Positions 11,749 to 22,652 of a DNA stretch of 64,000 nt are shown here, piece by piece. Origin of the DNA: Apiospora phragmitis. Taxonomy: Eukaryota; Ascomycota; Sordariomycetes; Amphisphaeriales; Apiosporaceae. How positions within the stretch are numbered: the stretch's first letter is position 1; each line of letters begins with the position of its first letter. A program made the translations under genes and the position numbers. The notes under the pieces were generated by a model. It saw only the letters and a list, made by a program, of their open reading frames with translations. It ran no database searches and was not told where the DNA came from. The DNA is taken from the NCBI GenBank assembly GCA_038363925.1, contig JAQQWL010000006.1, positions 5,064,501-5,128,500 on the forward strand, written 5' to 3'.

Positions 11749-13274
11749 ATGGCGCCTAAGCAGAGGGTCATCTTCGACACCGATCCCGGTAAGTTCCCTC
11801 TCTCTCTCTGGATGGTTGCGCCTCAAAAGCATCTCACAGTGTTATACTTACCATTCAATGTGGCTCTAGGTGTCGACGACATGATCGCCATGCTCCTCGC
11901 TCTTGCTTCATCGCCGGAAGATCTGGAGCTCGTCATGCTCAGCGTGACGTATGGCAACGTGAACCTCAAGAGCTGCCTCAAGAACGTCGTCGCCATGTTC
12001 CACGTGCTCGACAAAGAGATGGAATGGCGCAAGTTTCAGGGCCGGCCCCAGGGCTTCGAGGCTTTGAGAGCTTACAAGCCCATTGTGGCCATCGGGCCGG
12101 AGCACGCGCTGGAAGAGGAGATCTTGATGGAAGACGGGTTCCGTGAGTCTACTCCTTTTTTTATTAAGGTTTTGTCGTCTCATAGTTATGCAAAATACTG
12201 ACACTACTACACAGACGGTTCAGATGGGCTGCACGGGGTTCACGAAACTGTACGTTAATATTGCCTTTTAAGATACGGACAGCCTTGCCGAAAGCTAATA
12301 CAAAGAGCTAGCACCCCCACCTGAGCCCCGCGGATACATGGAAGTCCCTCTTCCACGACGATGTGCCCGGCGCGGCCGAGAACCCTTCCTTCTACTCCTA
12401 TTTCAAGCCCTCCAAGCTGCCCGCGCACAAGGAGATGCTCCGGATCCTCAAGGCGGAGCCCGCCGGCACCATCACCATCTGCGCCGTCGGCCCCATGACC
12501 AACGTCGCCCTGGCCGCGGCCGAGGACCCCGAGACCTTCCTGCGGGTTAAGGAGCTGGTCGTCATGGGCGGCGCCCTCGAGTGCCCCGGCAACGTGACGC
12601 CCGTGGCCGAGTTCAACACGTACGCCGACGCCATCGCGACGGCGCGCGTCTTCGCCCTGACCTCGGCCGCGCCCGCGTCCACCATGCCCGTCGTGCCCGA
12701 GAAGATCGCGCGGCTGGGGCCCTACCCGGAGAAGCTGAGCCGGCAGCTGCGGCTGAGTCTGTTCCCGCTGGACCTGACGACGCCGCACCTGCTGAACCGC
12801 GGCTTCTTCTTCGACACCATCACGCCCCACGTCCGGGCCGGCAGCCCGCTCGCGACCTGGGTCAACACCATGATGAGCGGCGTGTTCCGCAAGGTCGAGG
12901 GCAACTACGGCGACGAGACCGAGCCGGGCCTCTCGCTGCACGACCCTGTGACCATCTGGTACATGTTGACGCACGACCACCCGGGCTGGAAGACGGCGGC
13001 CGGGGCCCCGGAGGATATCCGGGTGGAGACCTCGGGGCAGTGGACGCACGGCATGCACCTGATCGACCGACGAGGCCGCAAGAGAGCGGGCGAGGCCTCG
13101 GCCATCGGCATTACTACGGATGCTTCCGGGGTTGTGGATGTCGAGGAGGTCCCTGGCGACGACTTTGGCTGGCTGAGTGTAAGAAGGGGAAACAGAGTGC
13201 ACCGATTCGCCGAGAGTCCCGGGCCTGACACATTTGCGCCCTTCCTGATGCAGCAGCTCTTTGGCAAGATATAG
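11749..13274 (+). CDS. Inosine-uridine preferring nucleoside hydrolase
   Basis: The enzyme hydrolyses ribonucleosides to base plus ribose for purine and pyrimidine salvage. Four exons (11749-11788, 11870-12142, 12215-12249, 12312-13274) give 436 residues. All introns are GT-AG, and the third exon is only 35 nt. The N-terminal family signature DTDPGVDD (residues 10-17) binds the catalytic calcium and is split by the first intron at the Gly codon. NVTPVAEFN and LHDPVTIWY, later in the chain, match the family's calcium/ribose-binding and C-terminal Asp segments. The protein is longer than bacterial members (about 310-330 residues), as is common in fungi. No signal peptide is seen, so it is probably cytosolic. 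The 3' end faces LSm8, 295 bp away. Confidence 0.9.
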
Positions 13275-13569
13275 CTTAGATCTCATCAGCAACCTATAAA
13301 TAGCACCACATCTTCTTGAACAGTAACATGTCTCCATAATATAAAGTGTCAGCAAGACGCAAGTGTGTGGTATCATTTAGGCAAGAGCGCACCCCTACCA
13401 GCAGTTTGGTATCAAATTCCTTAATAGCCGCCAACCAAAAGTAAAACGAAGCATTACAATTCCTCAACGCCCAAAAATATGCAAGAAGTCTCTCCTCCCC
13501 CTCGCCCCATATTGTCCAATCGATCGTGATGGATGGATGGATTGTGTTGGCCCGGCACTGGCACTGGCA

Positions 13570-14126
13570 CTAGATATGCTTGATGCCACCGATGGCCTCG
13601 CCCTTGACCTTTTTCCAGTCGATGCTGTTGTCCAGTTCCACTTCCACGAGTCCGATGGTGCAGACATTGTCGCCGCGCACAATGTAGAGGCCACCCATGG
13701 GGACTTCGCTCGAGGCTTCGTCGTCGTCCTGCGAGCGGATCACGCGCTCCACGGCTTTGAACAAGACCTGCTCCGCCACCACCGCGATGGGGTTATGTTT
13801 AGCCGACCCGTAAACAACACCGGATATACGTGGAAGGAGATAAGGTCGGGCTGGGCGGTTTGTTGGGGCGACTTACCAGATTGGTTTGTGCGTCGTAACT
13901 CGAGAGCTCACCGACCAGGATCCGGGAATCGGCCGTCATCACGCATACTTTCTCTACCAAGCTGTCAGAATCCCCATGCTGTAAGCTCGTATACGAACTG
14001 TGTTGGTGCAATTTGAAGGAGGATCAGGAGGGAGGGGGGAAGGGGGGAGAGGGGGCAGAGGGAGCGGAGGAGGAGTGCACTTGTCGGGGGCTTGAACTTA
14101 CTGTTCAGATAGGGTGCGAGCGACAT
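13570..14126 (-). CDS. LSM8: U6 snRNA-associated Sm-like protein LSm8
   Basis: LSm8 is the subunit that defines the nuclear LSm2-8 ring, which binds the U6 snRNA 3' end. Three exons in transcript order (14126-14102, 13953-13877, 13767-13570) give 99 residues, the usual family size. The first coding exon is only 25 nt. Sm1 is seen in YLNKKVCVMTADSRILVGEL, and Sm2 in GLYIVRGDNVCTIG, which carries the IRGDNV-type motif typical of LSm8. Branch points are close to consensus (GGCTAAAC in intron 2). The splice sites were chosen because they alone give the continuous TNLVLFKAVERVI segment between Sm1 and Sm2. The C-terminal tail (DWKKVKGEAIGGIKHI) is short. Confidence 0.92.
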
Positions 14127-15844
14127 GTTGACGGTTGATCCTACCGATATGGCATGTACGTATGTGTGCACACCACCTTGCTAATGGGAGAGAAGGTAAT
14201 CAGGCTAGATAATAATACCACAGGAGCTGGGGTAGAACAAAGGTATGACGCTAGCTTTGGCGATGGCAGTCTAAGTTACAACGGTGGGCGCGCTCGTACT
14301 TTGCTGCTGCGAATGAGTGTGGTTTTCCAGATTCCAATGGCTAACCTAGGTCCCTGCTGGGCTGGCTGAAGCTCAAAATCCGCGAGGCTCAAAAAGAAGC
14401 TCGTCCCTCCTGGCTGTCAGTGGAGCTAGTCGCAGGCGGCCGCCCGATGGAATGGCCCAAGCTTCACTAGTGGGGGCGCACAAGCTCGGCACTGTCACTT
14501 TTGGGGGCAGCCGGTGCATTGCACAGTAATTTAATGGAGAACAGGCCTCCTAGAAATAGGACATGCACTTTGTAGTAAGGCCTAACCTGCCAGCAGAACT
14601 GATCTCCTTCCTTCATAATGAACAACATAGACGTAGCCTGCATATCCTCCTTTAGCATGATGTAGTAACTCAAAAGAACTATTTTTGCATACGACCATGA
14701 GCCCAGAACCTCGGCAAGCGGCAACGGGCATCATCCAGTGTTTGCTCGTAAAAAAGTTGGTTTTCCACATCATGCGTGCTGCTGCTGCGCCTTGCAATCA
14801 CCACCAGGGACGAACCAGGAAGACTCGGGGGTGGCTCTTCTGGTCCCATCCGATCTTTGTAGCCGTTATGCTCGTTGGTTCCTGCGCAAGTGTAAAGCCA
14901 ACAGCAGAAGGTTAAGGTCCAAAAGAAAACCCATCACGGCCATAACATCGAACGAACCGGTAGGATTTGCAACAAGGGCCGCTGGGAGCGCTTGTGGCCA
15001 ATCAACCCTTTGGGCCGTTGGTGATGAGCTTCGTTTCAAGTCCGCACGTTGTTTCACCAGGCCGCGGGCAAACGAGACGGAGGCCACCAATTGGCTAGGC
15101 GAAAAGCTTGTCTGTACCCCACACGGCTTTCCCGCCCAGTGGCGCCCTCTAGCCCCCTTGGGCCCCCTGTAGGCCCTGGAATTGGGGAGCTATCACAATG
15201 CAAACTCCTGCAGATCCCGGTTCGTATGGCTCAAAGGTAATCGATCCTTCGCCTCTCTTTCGTCGTAAAGGTTGGCCTGGATCCGTAGTCATGGGTCATC
15301 AGGGGTTAGGTACATCCATATCTCCCTCGTATGTAGGTAGTACTCGGCAAAAGGAAAGACTGGGAGGAACCAAAGCGTCCTTCGAGTCAGGAGGGTGGAA
15401 ATACAAAAAGAAGGGGCAGCGCCGCTAAGATCTGACTTGATATTCACTCGTGTCTCTCATCATCTCGTCCACTCCTCATCGTCTGTCCTTCCTTTATTCG
15501 ACCTCTGTCCATTCATTCATTTACTCGGTCTAGAACCTCGTCATTGTTCGTCCCTTGAACCTGTCGCCCGTGACTTACTTCACAATCTGATTTTTTCGAT
15601 TGTTTCCAATACCACTCTTTGTCTACTCCTCCCAAGGTCACCCTTAGCAATCGCTTTGATCCCTTGCCCTAGGCTTTAAGACCTTCAGTCCGCCACAGAA
15701 AGCAACCGAGTTGCGGGATTACTTATCTGTGTAAATCGAACAAAAAGGACATACAGAGATCGTCTGAGACACTCTGATCACCGATATCATCCCCATTCAC
15801 CGCATATACTTTATCACAGAGCTAGTCTCTTATACACCTTCACT
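14127..15844. other. Intergenic region between divergent genes
   Basis: It separates LSm8 from the secreted-protein gene. The stretch 15430-15680 is strongly C/T-rich, probably the promoter and leader of the gene at 15845. No other gene is seen. Confidence 0.5.
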
Positions 15845-16459
15845 ATGCAATTCACTTACGCCACTTCTCTCCTCCTGGCAGGACTCGCCGCGGCCACTCC
15901 CATCGCCCGTCGCGGAGGCGCTGCCGACCAAATCCTCGCCATCGCGCCCAACTCCAAGACCTGTGACGGCTCCGCCGACTGCCGGACCGCCGCCCAGGCT
16001 GCCCCGGCTCTGATCCAGTCCTTCCAGGACTACAAGGTCTACGCCGCGGGCCAGATCGCCGGTGTCCTGGCCCTGATGGCCTACGAGTCCGGGGACTTCA
16101 AGTACAAGCACAACGTCAGCCCCGGCCGCCCCGGCCAGGGCACCGCCAACATGCAGATGTACGCCAACAATGTCAAGTACGCCGCGTCTATCCCCGACCT
16201 CAAGTCCAAGGCCGCCAGCTTCACCGACAACAGCCCGGACGCCCAGAAGAACGAGCTCCTGGCCATGGTCACCGACGACAAGTACAACTTCGGCTCGGGC
16301 GCCTGGTACCTGACCACCCAGTGCGACAAGGGCGTCCAGACTGCTTTGTCCAAGGGAGACGATGCGGGCTTTGCTGCCTACATGAAGTGTGTCGGCGTTA
16401 CCGTCACCGAAGACCGCAATGCCTACTGGCAGAGAGCCAAGAAGGCCTTCAACCTCTAA
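15845..16459 (+). CDS. Small secreted protein with lysozyme/SLT-like features
   Basis: A single exon gives 204 residues. The first ~20 residues form a classical signal peptide (MQFTYATSLLLAGLAAATP), followed by IARR, a possible Kex2-type dibasic site. The mature protein is about 180 residues with four Cys (CDGSADC, TTQCDK, MKCVG), enough for two disulfides. The segment ALMAYESGDF, followed about 16 residues later by GQGTANMQM, resembles the catalytic Glu-Ser and GLMQ motifs of soluble lytic transglycosylase/goose-lysozyme folds. I infer, but cannot prove, a lysozyme-like domain. It could act on peptidoglycan or chitin, or be an effector that has lost catalysis. Coding sequence is very GC-rich at third positions, suggesting high expression. 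Confidence 0.8.
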   Translation: MQFTYATSLLLAGLAAATPIARRGGAADQILAIAPNSKTCDGSADCRTAAQAAPALIQSFQDYKVYAAGQIAGVLALMAYESGDFKYKHNVSPGRPGQGTANMQMYANNVKYAASIPDLKSKAASFTDNSPDAQKNELLAMVTDDKYNFGSGAWYLTTQCDKGVQTALSKGDDAGFAAYMKCVGVTVTEDRNAYWQRAKKAFNL

Positions 16460-17149
16460 GGGCCTTACCAACTATGAAAACAGCCTGTCTTGTCCGCCTG
16501 TCGAGAATCTGAATGATTGCCAGGAAAAACATACACATTCCAAATTGGAATACAGCAGGACGATGATTGCTCTCCATTTTTTTCAGAGCTTGTTGATTCG
16601 AGCGGTGTCGTCGCGACACATCCCCGATTATCGGGTTTTCTCTTCCAAATGTATATATCTTCTTCTACTTCCCTTACGATATCCATGAGCGCTATGATAC
16701 TGTGATGTGTCAGCATATCACCGATACATAAGAACAAAAACAAAGATTCCTAATCATTTGTTCTTCCCGGCTTCGAACGTAGTATTGCCGACTCTCCTAC
16801 ATTGATATCTGTGAGGACTTCTACTTCTCAATAATGAGACTTCACTAGGCCTAAACCAAGCACAATTGCTATAGGACTGGAGCACCCGTCGTCTTTATGT
16901 CTACATGTTCACACCCCAAATGCGTGACGGAGAGGATGGAATTTGTGCATTCATGACATGTAAGTCGCACAACCTAAATTTCTATGGACAACCACAGAAG
17001 GAGAAGGCACTACCACGCTTGACTGCCCTTCTCAGTGTGCATTATGTAGTATTCTTCCACAACATGAGTAACTACACAATGATTCACTGAGTTTTCGAAT
17101 TGGGAGTTGCTATCAGTCACACGAAAACGATGGTTTCGAGTACCTTGTA
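16460..17149. other. Intergenic region
   Basis: The first part is probably the 3' untranslated region of the secreted-protein gene, and the rest the promoter of the next gene. Nothing else is recognised. Confidence 0.4.
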
Positions 17150-17944
17150 ATGTTTCGCTCTTCTCGTACCATTCCAATCACAACAGCTCCAGCAACTCTC
17201 AGACGACGACGATTGATCGTGACGCAAATGTCTCCCGCCTTCCAGGCCTCGGCCATGAATGCATCGGCCAGTGTATCCCCGCGGGACCTCGTCATGGCCT
17301 GGGCGACGGCCTCCGCCAACGTCGGCATTATTGACGACACGGCAACAATGGCCGGCGCTATGACCACCGCCATTACCGTCACCACTACCACCACTCTAAC
17401 TCTGCTACCCTCTCCTTGGGTGGAGGATTATCTAAACACGCCCGTCACTTTCACTTCTTCAATGGGAGACTATCTTGTCTCGCCGGTGGATGCCATTGCC
17501 TCTTCGATAGATTATGAGGCACCAACACCACCAGCCACCACCAATCCACCAGACCATCATGAAATCCCGCCGCCGACTGCGGGGGCGCCGATCATCCAAG
17601 CTGTCGGCGACGCGATTTTTGCCTGCTCGCTCGGCTTGCTCGTCATGATCTGGCTCATGATTGCCGGGGCCGCGCTGATGTTCGCCTTGTACTGGCTCGG
17701 GGTGGGCATCTACTATAATTACAGACGACTGAAACTATGGTGGCAGCAGCGCCATCATCGTTCGGAACTGATAGCAGCGGAGCAGCAGAAGCAACAGAAG
17801 ATAAAGGAGGAGAAGGACGAAGATGACTCAGAGGAGAAGTCGACTCCACCACTACCGTCGACGTCGGCATTGTCCCTCTCCAATGTATCGCGCGCCCCGA
17901 CCCGAAGGAGTGCAATTGTAAAGCTGCCCAAGAAAACAGGGTGA
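17150..17944 (+). CDS. Uncharacterised single-span membrane protein
   Basis: One uninterrupted frame codes for up to 264 residues. The start is uncertain: ATG 17150 gives a basic leader (RRRRLIVTQ), and ATG 17228 (MSPAFQAS) is equally possible. The N-terminal half is Ala/Thr-rich (TTAITVTTTTTLTLLP), then Pro-rich (EAPTPPATTNPPDHHEIPPP). A long hydrophobic segment at about residues 150-190 (SLGLLVMIWLMIAGAALMFALYW) forms one, or a tight pair of, membrane helices. A basic juxtamembrane patch (NYRRLKLWWQQRHHR) and a Gln/Lys/Glu coiled-coil tail follow. No family is recognised. Coding bias is weaker than in its neighbours, so it may be lineage-specific or have an undetected first exon. Confidence 0.5.
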   Translation: MFRSSRTIPITTAPATLRRRRLIVTQMSPAFQASAMNASASVSPRDLVMAWATASANVGIIDDTATMAGAMTTAITVTTTTTLTLLPSPWVEDYLNTPVTFTSSMGDYLVSPVDAIASSIDYEAPTPPATTNPPDHHEIPPPTAGAPIIQAVGDAIFACSLGLLVMIWLMIAGAALMFALYWLGVGIYYNYRRLKLWWQQRHHRSELIAAEQQKQQKIKEEKDEDDSEEKSTPPLPSTSALSLSNVSRAPTRRSAIVKLPKKTG

Positions 17945-18194
17945 ATGAATAGTATGATGGTTCTCTGCACTCGCCGGCGGATGGGAACCTCATACTAGTG
18001 CGAGGCACTTCTTGCGTCCGTCCTAGTTAGTGTCTGGGTCCTCCCGGGGAGTCCTATTAGGTACGCAGCCCTGAAAGAGAAGAGGGTGGGCGAAAAGGAA
18101 CAATACCATGACACGCTTTTGGCTCTCTCGATATAACTCTATGGCTCCCGCCTTGGTGATTCATCAAAGGATCGGGGCGCTTCTAATGCGAACT

Positions 18195-19705
18195 CTATCC
18201 TGCCACGCTATTCTCGCTGTTAAAGGGTATATGCAACCTGTCATCATGACCTCCCGCTTTTTGCAAGTCAACAGCCTGTAGTTTCGCCATCTCCGCCGAC
18301 GGCCCTTCTCCACCTCTTCCTATCTCCGTCAATGAGCCGTGGTTGCGGTTGTTATTCATGGGAAACAACCCGAGGTCGACCTCGATCATGTCCAGCGATT
18401 CTAGCCCGCTGAGCGAGCGCGTAGGCCTGCGCCTAGGCCTAGGTCTCTTCAGGCCGCTGCCCAAAGCAACACCGCACGCCGTCGTGGCCGTCTCGAGGTC
18501 GGTCACGTTGAGGGGTTGGTGGCCTGTACGACCTTGGCGATCAGCTCGGCCAGGTTGAGTTCGATGTGGAGTTTGATGAGGTATGTTAGAGGGTGGAATT
18601 GCATGTAGCTAGAAGACAGTTTTGTTAGCAGCAAAATAGGTTATCATGGGTAATCAGGAAGCTCTTATAGTCGTACATGAGACCGCTTGGAAGTGACATG
18701 GATCCGATCAGGATCAACTGTTGATGTTTGTAAGTACGACTGATCTTTTAGTTATAACATTCGTAGTGTGTCTTGGGGGACCTACATCTAACGACACCGA
18801 GATGCAGACCATGGCGAGGTTGTAGCGGAAGAGGGCCCAGTACTTGGCCAGGCCGTTGGCGATGAGCTTGGTGCGGACGACCCAGAGGAAGTAGGCGTTG
18901 AGGCCGGCGTCGATGGCGGCGAAGATGGCCTTCTCGGTGCGGTCCCAGACGTCGTTGATGTGGGTGTAGCGGTTCGAGATCTGCAGCTGGGCCGGGATCC
19001 AGATGCAGAAGACGCTGATGTTGATCAGGGTGATGACGGCGAAGGTGGCGAGCTGCAGCCGCCGCGCCCGGCGCCGGTCCAGGAGCAGGATGGAGACGCG
19101 GTTGAGGATAATCTGGAGGATGCATTGCATCTGTCCGGGTTTTTTTTTTTTGCAATGTTAGCCAGGGAGCTGCTTGCTACCTTGCCGCGTGCTGGGAAAC
19201 AGCGAGAGAGAGAGATAGAGAAAGAGGAAAGACTTGCCTGTATTGTCCATAGACATACTGATATGGATATGCCGAGGTCAGCTGGGGTTCATATTCGTTT
19301 CGAAGGAAAGGTTTCGTTCGCCCTGGATAAAAACCACATACAGATCGCAAAGAACAGCCAGAAGCTCCGAAACGACAGTATTTTAGCCCACGTGCCGAGA
19401 TCCTGGGAGGTCGTGTGTGTGTGTCTGTGAACTACTAACCTCGGATTGATGTTCCCCTTGAGGAACATCCAGGAGACGATGGAGATGGCGACGCTGGAGA
19501 TCCACTCGGCCCAGATCATGACGGTGTAGGCGTTGAGGCGCCTCTTCCGCCGGTACACGCTCCGCGTCTGGCGGCCCGCCTTGGCGGCGGTGAAGACGGC
19601 GCAGCAGAGCGAAGCGCCCCAGATGACGCTGCAGAGCTCCATGTCGGTCACCTGGGGCTCGTCGCTGCGGTACCACGGGGGCACCAAGAAACCTGGCTCG
19701 GCCAT
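18195..19705 (-). CDS. Seven-helix fungal integral membrane protein, six exons, one frameshift
   Basis: Exons in transcript order are 19705-19440, 19364-19342, 19257-19238, 19130-18786, 18717-18677 and 18608-18195. Exons 2 and 3 are microexons of 23 and 20 nt, and intron 3 is GC-AG (donor GCAAGT). Only this chain keeps the frame through helix 3 (FWLFFAILCLWTIQ joined to MQCILQ). Seven hydrophobic segments are seen, with conserved-looking blocks such as NISVFCIWIPAQLQIS, DVWDRTEKAIF, TKLIANGLAKYW and FHPLTYLIKLHIELN. These match a large family of uncharacterised, receptor-like fungal membrane proteins. In the GGGG run at 18512-18515 one base appears to be missing. As read, the protein stops at 18503 (266 aa); with one more base it continues in a hydrophilic tail to 18195 (369 aa). 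The tail has basic and Ser-rich parts typical of a cytoplasmic C-terminus. Confidence 0.78.
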
Positions 19706-22652
19706 GGACGGCGGTGTCACATAGCTATCTCGGAGTTCTGTGTCGCCGCGCTGCTCGATATGGAAAAAAGGAGTCCGGCAAAGACCTGCAGTGAGTGTCC
19801 GGCGATGTTGGGTTGGAAGTAACGTTACGGGTTGGGATAGAGGTGAGGAGACTATAATATCCTTTATTGTCCGCAGTGATGCTGAAGTCCGGCAGAGGCT
19901 CTCTCTTCTAGAAGATTAAGCAGGTGGGAGGCTCTACGTAGTAACGAGAATCAACACCACACACACGCACACATCCACGAACATCGTGAAGTAGAAGCAG
20001 TTCTACAGCGTAGTGGTGCGTAGCAGACAGTCCATATTGTTATTACCTTCCTTCCCGCTTGGACCGTTCAAAGACGGGACGTCGCGCCAGACCTCACCTG
20101 GCAGCACGAACCGATCAGATCCCACCCTCGAGCAGATATACTTTCCAGGGTCCCACCGTCAACGCTGTACGTTGCATGTACCACCACCCAGCAAGGCAAA
20201 GTTTAACTCTTGCATGAATTATTGCGCTAAGTAACTGTATTTGCCTGACCTCTCACTGGAAATATATACCAAGTGAGCCTGGGGATCGAAAGCAGCCTGC
20301 CACGCCTGCTTGGATTGGTCAACCTACCGGTGTTCTGAATGGGGGCGGCGCGGTCGAGTCATGCACCGGCAGCCTTGATGGACCCTTCGGGTGCTCTCCT
20401 GGCTTAATAACCTTCACCTGCCACTTTTTGAGTTCGCAATATGAGCCCACGCTTGCGTGCCGGACGACGTGGGTAAAAGCGATAGGCAAAGAAACCATTG
20501 AACCAAAAGAAGCTGTTCGACCTCTCATCTTTCGCCCGTTGCCACTTGAACGTCTTAACTTCCCAGTCTTCCCCTCGTGCACGATGGTTCCCACGAGTCT
20601 CACTCCAGTATTTGCCGTCGTTTAGGTCTGCCATTATCCCATAATCGCGAGTCCCATCATGTCATATCGACTTTTTCTTGCATCACATCTCGAGACCCTG
20701 AGACCCCTACATCAGTCATCAGATCAAATCCAAACAGACTATGGACTCACGACGAGTCTGAAAGCGACGGGATGATATCACATCTTTGCCTCGCGACTTT
20801 ACCCATGTCAATCTCTCCCCTCCCCCCCTTTCCCATGGCGGCACTTGCCGGGACAGACCTGGTGAACGTCGTGAACGTCTGGGGTAGGTGGAGGTGGCGG
20901 TATGATGAAATTCCCATCCATGCCCTCGGCGTCCAGCACCTGCGGTTCGCATACTACTCGAGTCGGGGCTCCGAATTGCTCTTTGCGTGCACGCATGGTC
21001 CGGGTCATGCATTGCTGTTCGCACGCTGACGATCCTGACGATCTCTTCCATTTTCTTTTCTGCCTATCCCTTTCACCATCCTTCGTACTCGCCGTACAGC
21101 GGCGATTCAGTTGGAGGGGGCGGCGAAGACATCTTCACGACGCCAAGACGTCCCGTCGTCCCATTCTCAGGAGCGAATACAGGAAGACGTCACTGATGCC
21201 ATCGTCATTTCACACGGCAATGTCCATCCACCGGCTTTCTGATGACGGCATTTCATGCATGGAAATTTGCCATTTGGAGAATGTGATACCGAGGAGGCTG
21301 CCGGCGCCTGCCGTTGCTAGCGGCGGCAGCTACTCAATAAGGTAGGCACGTCGGAACGAATGCTGCAGGACCCCTATCTCACCTCACGTATCCACGTGCA
21401 ACTACTCGGGGTTGACGTAGATATGAGTTGAATGAAACGAGACACATCCCGAGATAAGATATGGTGATCTACCACAGACCTGACTGGAAGCAACGTTTGG
21501 GACATGGCGTGTGCCTCCCGAATCATTCGGGCGTCGCAGCCCCGAGTCACATATAGAGCATAGCGATATGCGCATATAGGGGGGAAAGGTGTCAAGTCAG
21601 GTCGGGCCGGCGGTGAGGCTAAAGAGATAAAGTAGGCAAGCATCCACCAAGGGCTTATTAATTAGCCTGGAGAGGTATGGAGAGGTAACGACCCCTACGA
21701 CGGCTGACTTCGCGATGCTCTTGGTTATGCGCCTATTGTAGGATGTCACGTACTAGCTGCTTCGAGCTTCAAGTTTCAAGCTCCAAGCTTCAACGGCATA
21801 TGAAGAACGCCACAAACTCCGTGGAGATGAATTAGCCATTTGTGAATGCAGGGTCTTATGCAATGCTGCCAAGGGGCACCCCCATCAGATCAACCCAGGT
21901 TCAGCTCTCACGGCCAATTGCACATCTGCCGGCCTATAACAAGGTCAAGGTGCTCTCTGTTAACCAACGCCACGTGGCCGTCTCCCAAAAAGCTGCGAGA
22001 ACAGGACAAGCAACAAACAAAAAGAATGGTTCTCTTGTTCTTATTATGAGTTTGCAAAATCCCCAGTTCATGCTGAATCTATGGATGAGACGATCTAGAA
22101 CAGGGCCAAGGTAATGCGGGGTGTTGCGCTGGGTGTTGCGCATATCTGAAACCGGCGCACGTTACCGCGAGCTTCTGAGACGATCGCAACCGGTCGTTCA
22201 TGCAAGCCGACCAATAGAGACTGTAATTAGAGCTTCATGCCCTTGAACGTTACGGGCACATTAGGCTCTGCTGTTTCTTGCCAACAAGTACCTACCTGAT
22301 AAAGAGAACGACCATCCCGCCCTGGAATCTTGGCATCAATGTATTCGTTCAGCTCGATAGCCAGACGCACACGACGATACGGCAGGATCGAAGAAGAAGA
22401 AACGAAGAAGGAAGAGAATACCCAGCGGGGTTTTCGATTTCAAGGCAGGAAGAAGGTCAGAATAATACACATGCTCGGGTTTCGCCAGTAGAGAAGAAGG
22501 AAAAGGAGATATTATTCCCGAGCGTGGCGACTAGTTCGTCCGAAATCCCAACCCAAACGCCATTTCAAACACGAACCAACCGGCAAGACCGAGGGAGAGA
22601 AACGCAGTCGATTACCTACCTACTACTTCTTCTCTCCACCTCCCAGAAGTCA
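19706..22652. other. Intergenic region between divergent membrane-protein genes
   Basis: Holds the promoters of the seven-helix gene (left) and the MARVEL gene (right). The stretch 22370-22600 is A/G-rich and probably a leader. A cluster of near-repeats of the nonamer AGCTTCAAG lies at 21761-21792, and a doubled GGTGTTGCGC at about 22121-22140. No coding region is supported. Confidence 0.45.

Noticed and set aside
12255..13376. Long open frame on the minus strand opposite the nucleoside hydrolase
   Set aside because: It is a GC-skew shadow: Arg/Gly/Val-rich, no domain, fully antisense to a well-supported gene. The same applies to long antisense frames at 423-1181, 15830-16471 and 60855-61943.
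20577..21345. Overlapping open frames in the gap left of the MARVEL gene
   Set aside because: His/Ser/Arg-rich, no hydrophobic or domain pattern, several frames equally open; no support for a gene.
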